From Sphingobacteriaceae bacterium UBA2059 (GTDB taxonomy: Bacteria; Bacteroidota; Bacteroidia; Sphingobacteriales; Sphingobacteriaceae), in NCBI GenBank assembly GCA_002332615.1, contig DDAL01000014.1:1-15855 (forward strand): a DNA stretch of 15,855 nucleotides. The letters run 5' to 3'. Within the stretch, counting starts at the first letter, position 1; each line of letters begins with the position of its first letter. The notes beneath the pieces were generated by a model. It ran no database searches and was not told the DNA's origin. It was given only the letters and a program-made list of their open reading frames with translations. Positions 12,852-15,855 of the stretch are shown one piece after another. A program made the position numbers and the translations under genes.

Positions 12852-12893
12852 TAAAGGCAATATCATTAAAGCAATTAGTTCCTTATTAACCAT
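12831..12893 (-). other. Possible 20-codon leader ORF ending inside the terminator hairpin
   Basis: On the minus strand an ATG at 12893 opens a 20-codon frame (MVNKELIALMI...QQGW) whose TAA stop lies in the downstream arm of the terminator stem. A ribosome finishing it would cover the hairpin. A frame of this size is expected by chance, and no strong ribosome-binding site is seen, so this is only a candidate. Confidence 0.2.
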
Positions 12894-12972
12894 CTTAGTT
12901 CTTCCGGAGCTCGTTTTTTTATACAAAAACCTACAATTTATCGCAACAGTACTTAGAAATTAAATATTTAAC

Positions 12973-12980
12973 TATATTTG
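12973..12980 (+). promoter_or_regulatory. Bacteroidetes -7 box TATATTTG for rpmH-rnpA-yidD
   Basis: TATATTTG matches TAnnTTTG and ends 36 bases before the rpmH ATG, a normal leader length. The 205 bases between the nuoA box at 12812 and rpmH hold only the orphan minus-strand terminator and this promoter; no other gene was seen. Confidence 0.5.
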
Positions 12981-13016
12981 CACTCTTGTTTTGAAAAGCT
13001 ATAGTTATAAGATATC

Positions 13017-13175
13017 ATGAAAAGAACATTTCAACCTTCACAAAGGAAAAGAAGAAATAAGCATGGGTTTAGAGAGCGCATGAGCACAGCTAACGGTAGA
13101 AGGGTATTGACTGCCAGAAGAGCAAAAGGAAGAAAAAGATTAAGCGTATCTGACGAACGTCGTCATAAAGCATAA
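13017..13175 (+). CDS. rpmH: 50S ribosomal protein L34
   Basis: A 52-residue, very basic protein begins MKRTFQPSQRKRRNKHGFRE and continues with the family core RMSTANGRRVLTARRAKGRKRL. This is the L34 pattern almost residue for residue, with a usual short C-terminal extension (SVSDERRHKA). L34 is a small protein of the large ribosomal subunit that binds 23S rRNA. It starts the conserved rpmH-rnpA-yidD gene order. The ATG at 13017 is fixed by the invariant N-terminus. rnpA begins 66 bases downstream, after a spacer with an 11-bp inverted repeat. Confidence 0.98.
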   Translation: MKRTFQPSQRKRRNKHGFRERMSTANGRRVLTARRAKGRKRLSVSDERRHKA

Positions 13176-13176
13176 T

Positions 13177-13242
13177 TTTTGATTGCCGGGTTTGCTTAGT
13201 TGCAAAACAGCTATATTTTATTTCGGCCTAAGGCAATCAAAA
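13177..13242 (+). promoter_or_regulatory. Inverted repeat in the rpmH-rnpA spacer, right arm abutting the rnpA start
   Basis: TTTTGATTGCC (13177-13187) and GGCAATCAAAA (13232-13242) are exact complements 44 bases apart. The right arm runs into the A of the rnpA ATG. A small inner hairpin (TTTGC 13191-13195 with GCAAA 13202-13206) lies between. In the rpmH-rnpA mRNA this would hide the rnpA start region, so it may lower rnpA translation relative to rpmH or be an RNA-processing site. The function is inferred. Confidence 0.45.
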
Positions 13243-13634
13243 TGTACACATTTAAAAAAGAAGAACGGTTATGCAGTAAAAAGCTTTTAAAGGAGCTTTT
13301 TGATAACGGTTCTTCTTTTTTTGTACATCCATTTAAAGTTGTCTATCTGTATTCAAACCTGCCTGTAACCTGTCTGGCCCAGGTGGTTATTATAGTACCC
13401 AAGAGAAACTTTAAACGTGCGGTAGACAGAAATTTACTAAAGCGGCGCATCCGCGAGAGCTATCGTTTGCATAAGGAAGAATATCTCTATTCTAAACTTC
13501 GCTCAACTAATAGACAAATGCTCCTTTCCCTGTTTTATGTTGGTAAGCAATTATCTGATTATACGTTAATTGAAAAGAAAGTAAAGCTGGTTTTGAGCCG
13601 TTTAGTTCAGGAAGATGTTGGCAATACTAAGTAA
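13242..13634 (+). CDS. rnpA: Ribonuclease P protein component
   Basis: The 130-residue basic protein is the protein subunit of RNase P, which helps the RNA subunit cut the 5' leader from pre-tRNAs. It has the family's opening (TFKKEERLCSKKLLKELF), the central IVPKRNFKRAVDRN strand and the signature RNLLKRRIRESYR helix that contacts RNA. The frame extends 14 codons upstream to a TTG, but the ATG at 13242 matches family N-termini. It overlaps yidD by 20 bases (13615-13634), the usual arrangement. The sequence is more diverged than rpmH, as is normal for this family. Its start region lies in the right arm of an inverted repeat that could limit translation. Confidence 0.92.
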   Translation: MYTFKKEERLCSKKLLKELFDNGSSFFVHPFKVVYLYSNLPVTCLAQVVIIVPKRNFKRAVDRNLLKRRIRESYRLHKEEYLYSKLRSTNRQMLLSLFYVGKQLSDYTLIEKKVKLVLSRLVQEDVGNTK

Positions 13635-13860
13635 AATTATCAAAGCACTGATTGGGCGATTCTTCCTTTTACTTATAAGACTTTATCAGTATTTGCTCTC
13701 TCCATTATTGGGCGCTTCCTGTCGGTTTACACCTACCTGCTCTCAATACGGTGCGGAAGCAATTAAAAAACACGGACCCTTTAAAGGAGGTTTATTAACT
13801 ATCAGACGTATCGGTCGTTGCCATCCCTGGGGAGGGCATGGGCATGATCCTGTACCTTAA
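13615..13860 (+). CDS. yidD: Membrane protein insertion efficiency factor YidD
   Basis: The 81-residue protein has an N-terminal amphipathic or hydrophobic segment (LIGRFFLLLIRLYQYLLSPLLG) and the conserved cysteine-containing core: SCRFTPTCSQYGAEAI (C36, C42) and RRIGRCHPWGGHGHDPVP (C69). YidD proteins sit at the inner face of the membrane and aid YidC-dependent insertion. Here yidC itself is not adjacent; tsaB follows 9 bases later. The ATG at 13615 is inside rnpA in another frame, giving a 20-base overlap and likely coupled translation. Confidence 0.96.
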   Translation: MLAILSKIIKALIGRFFLLLIRLYQYLLSPLLGASCRFTPTCSQYGAEAIKKHGPFKGGLLTIRRIGRCHPWGGHGHDPVP

Positions 13861-13869
13861 CTTTATGTC

Positions 13870-14553
13870 ATGGCACTTATTCTTCATATAGAAACTTCTA
13901 CAATCGCTTGCTCTGTTTCTTTAGCAAAGGGTGGAAATGTACTTGCCTGTAAAGAACTAAGCGAAAAAAACATTCATGCATCTCTTATTACAGTCTTTAT
14001 TCAGGAGATTATGCAGCTTACGGGTTTAACACTTAGAGATGTTGATGCTATTGCTGTAAGTAAGGGACCGGGATCATATACAGGATTAAGAATTGGAGTA
14101 TCAACAGCAAAAGGATTGTGCTATGCCCTAGACAGGCCTTTAATCGCCGTAGATACCTTAAAAGCTATGGCCTGGAAAGCCAGCCACGAAACTGGCTCTG
14201 CAGAAATGCTTTATTGTCCAATGATCGACGCAAGGAGAATGGAGGTGTACACTGCCATTTACAACATAGAGCTTTCCGAAGTTCAACCTGTGCAGGCAAG
14301 GATAATTGAAGAAGGATCTTTTTCCGATATCCTTAACAAATACGAAGTACTGTTCTTTGGAGATGGAGCGTTAAAATGCCGGGATGCGATAGGGAATCCG
14401 GACAAGGCTAGGTTTATCACCGATTTTCAAAATTCAGCATTGCATATGATAGAGCTTGCGCTCGATAAGTATAACAAGCAACAGTTCGAAAACCTTGCTT
14501 ATTTCGAGCCCTATTATCTCAAAGATTTCATAGCAAACGGCATAAAGTTATAG
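13870..14553 (+). CDS. tsaB: tRNA threonylcarbamoyladenosine biosynthesis protein TsaB
   Basis: The 227-residue protein has the actin/HSP70-like fold signature ILHIETST (4-11) and the hallmark KGPGSYTGLRIGVSTAKGL (65-83). TsaB is the catalytically inactive partner of TsaD in the complex that transfers threonylcarbamoyl to A37 of ANN-reading tRNAs. It lacks the metal-binding histidines of TsaD, which is expected for TsaB and excludes TsaD. It begins 9 bases after yidD; an overlapping ATG at 13865 is in a different frame. It is probably the last gene of the rpmH operon. The mtaB enzyme encoded at the left of the window acts on the product. The downstream gene is convergent, 20 bases away, with no visible terminator. 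Confidence 0.92.
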   Translation: MALILHIETSTIACSVSLAKGGNVLACKELSEKNIHASLITVFIQEIMQLTGLTLRDVDAIAVSKGPGSYTGLRIGVSTAKGLCYALDRPLIAVDTLKAMAWKASHETGSAEMLYCPMIDARRMEVYTAIYNIELSEVQPVQARIIEEGSFSDILNKYEVLFFGDGALKCRDAIGNPDKARFITDFQNSALHMIELALDKYNKQQFENLAYFEPYYLKDFIANGIKL

Positions 14554-14573
14554 CCTGTTCCTCACGGATTGTA

Positions 14574-15855
14574 CTAGTCTTCAATATTTGTATATAAATT
14601 GGTATTGAACTTTCCTTTATCTGCACTTAGCTGGAATGTAAGGCCATAAAACCCCTTCATTCTCCCGATGTTCCGGTTGTCCGATCCATTGGTAAAAATT
14701 CCTTTAGTCCTTTCAATTGGATGCAATGAGTTTTTAGTATTTACAAAAAATGTGATCGTACTCTGATTCGCGGTTAGCTGTCGATGTTTATTGTATGTGT
14801 CTGAAAAACCCAGAAGTCGTTCATTCTTATAAGCCTCATAATAACGCCGAGTCATTTCCGGGCTTGTGGAAAGGATAAGATAATTATCAATAACCACAAA
14901 GTAAGGAGTTTTAAAAGTCTCAAGGGGCTCTCCCAGGTAATAGTAAAATACATCCGGATAGTTTAGGCGACTAACCGTTTCGTTCAATGGGGAACTTATA
15001 AGCTGAAGCGCAAAATTTACACTTCTGCCATTGCTCAGGCGTATGATGGCCAGCTTTTGCTTGTCTTTCGTCTCGAGTACAAGGAACTCATGAGCAATCT
15101 TTTCTTTAAGCTCCCTGTCGGTATCGATACCACTTTCAGCTCTTATAGTAGCTATATTCTGCTGAAGTTGCTTAAGCTTTTTATCATCAGAAAGGTTCTG
15201 CTTAATTCGGGACAGCAACAAAGGATAGTCTGAAAAGCTGTAGAGCTGATAGAAAGCAGTTTCAAGGGGAGCTAATCCATTAATAGTTGTTGTAACGGGC
15301 TTTTGCGAGGCAAATAAACTTATATAAGTACTAAGCGAAGAATCGATCTCACTCACCCCATTCAACATGATCGCGTCACTTTTAAAGTTCATATTCAGCG
15401 AGGTAAATCCTCTTGGCACTTCCAAGCTTATAGTACTGTCTGCAGGAACTCGCAAAAGCCGATTCCTCAACGAGGCCGGTATGGTAGTATGGTTTATATA
15501 GATTGAAAGCGGAGTCTTATAGTTCTTTTCAACCTGTTCGTTCAAATAGTCAAGGAACGCCTTCTCGAGACGCGGAAAGTTTTTGCTGCCGGCTCTGATA
15601 ACAAGCCTCTCATTAAAGCTTGCAGAAGCTGCACCATTTGAAACATGAAGAAATAGTGGTTTGGAGTAATCCACAAACTCAATTTTGTATAAACCTTTCC
15701 CCATAACGTCAAGGCTTGTATTTGGCACTTTATACAGCGCCTGCTCAATAGATTCATCTTTTGCCAGGCTGTAGGGAATGGTGAACAGAAAATCAATAGA
15801 ATCAGCCTGAATGGTGTGAATTGAAATGAACGCTTTTTTACTCGACGTTATTTCT
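14574..15855 (-). CDS. Unrecognised large protein, 5' end outside window
   Basis: The frame is open from the TAG at 14574 to the right edge, giving about 427 C-terminal codons with no stop. An internal GTG at 15728 could be read as a start, but the frame continues upstream in the same style (for example KKAFISIHTIQADSIDF), so the true start is beyond the window. No enzyme motif, cysteine cluster or membrane span is visible in this part. The C-terminal part alternates short hydrophobic strands (YYLGEPLETFKTPYFVVID, STITFFVNTKN, FYGLTFQLSADKGKFNTNLY), consistent with a beta-rich envelope or secreted protein. It loosely recalls Bacteroidetes conserved proteins of the DUF3352 kind, from memory only and not firm. 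It converges on tsaB. Confidence 0.6.
   Translation of the reverse strand, partial: EITSSKKAFISIHTIQADSIDFLFTIPYSLAKDESIEQALYKVPNTSLDVMGKGLYKIEFVDYSKPLFLHVSNGAASASFNERLVIRAGSKNFPRLEKAFLDYLNEQVEKNYKTPLSIYINHTTIPASLRNRLLRVPADSTISLEVPRGFTSLNMNFKSDAIMLNGVSEIDSSLSTYISLFASQKPVTTTINGLAPLETAFYQLYSFSDYPLLLSRIKQNLSDDKKLKQLQQNIATIRAESGIDTDRELKEKIAHEFLVLETKDKQKLAIIRLSNGRSVNFALQLISSPLNETVSRLNYPDVFYYYLGEPLETFKTPYFVVIDNYLILSTSPEMTRRYYEAYKNERLLGFSDTYNKHRQLTANQSTITFFVNTKNSLHPIERTKGIFTNGSDNRNIGRMKGFYGLTFQLSADKGKFNTNLYTNIED

Noticed and set aside
12768..13016. Replication origin near rpmH
   Set aside because: rpmH is next to dnaA and oriC in many bacteria, but no dnaA gene or cluster of DnaA boxes is visible here.
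13200..13241. Upstream TTG start for rnpA adding 14 residues
   Set aside because: The extension would run through the inverted repeat and does not resemble RnpA N-termini; the ATG at 13242 does.
15542..15796. 84-codon minus-strand frame near the right edge
   Set aside because: It overlaps the long open frame running to the window edge in another phase and has no recognisable features.
1..15855. tRNA, rRNA, CRISPR, IS element or prophage genes
   Set aside because: No cloverleaf, repeat-spacer array, transposase or phage motif was found on either strand by eye.

Overview
This window looks like an ordinary stretch of a Bacteroidota (Bacteroidetes) chromosome, most likely a Sphingobacteriales or Pedobacter-like relative. 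The reasons are moderate GC content, weak or absent Shine-Dalgarno sequences, repeated matches to the Bacteroidetes promoter box TAnnTTTG just upstream of genes, short Bacteroidetes-type lipoproteins, and the protein families present. No IS element, phage gene, CRISPR array, tRNA or rRNA was seen.

Left to right: the 3' end of a UbiX-type flavin prenyltransferase with a terminator; mtaB (tRNA methylthiotransferase) followed closely by an inositol-monophosphatase family gene (+); an Nfu-type Fe-S scaffold gene and purB (-); two tandem paralogous mini-lipoprotein genes (-); then, divergently, an ECF sigma factor and a membrane protein that joins an anti-sigma-like cytoplasmic part to a periplasmic HtrA-type protease domain (+), closed by a very strong hairpin. 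Next comes a minus-strand block pdxH-nuoC-nuoD, a lone yqgE on the plus strand, and minus-strand purK-purE and nuoA-nuoB. The right end is rpmH-rnpA-yidD-tsaB (+) facing a long, unrecognised protein gene (-) that runs off the right edge.

Housekeeping themes are complex I (nuoA, B, C and D, split into two blocks), de novo purine synthesis (purB, purE, purK), cofactors (pdxH, ubiX-like, Nfu) and tRNA/ribosome functions (mtaB, tsaB, rpmH, rnpA). MtaB and TsaB act on the same modified base: TsaB belongs to the machinery that makes t6A37, and MtaB converts t6A to ms2t6A.

The part most worth a second look is 4614-6947. It holds an ECF sigma factor, its co-directional anti-sigma-like/protease fusion, and divergent small lipoproteins whose control region lacks the TAnnTTTG box but carries a 9-bp inverted repeat. 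I read this as a candidate self-contained envelope-stress sensing unit. Other items are an orphan minus-strand terminator upstream of nuoA that may end an unannotated small transcript, an 11-bp inverted repeat abutting the rnpA start, and several promoter boxes so close to start codons that leaderless mRNAs are likely.
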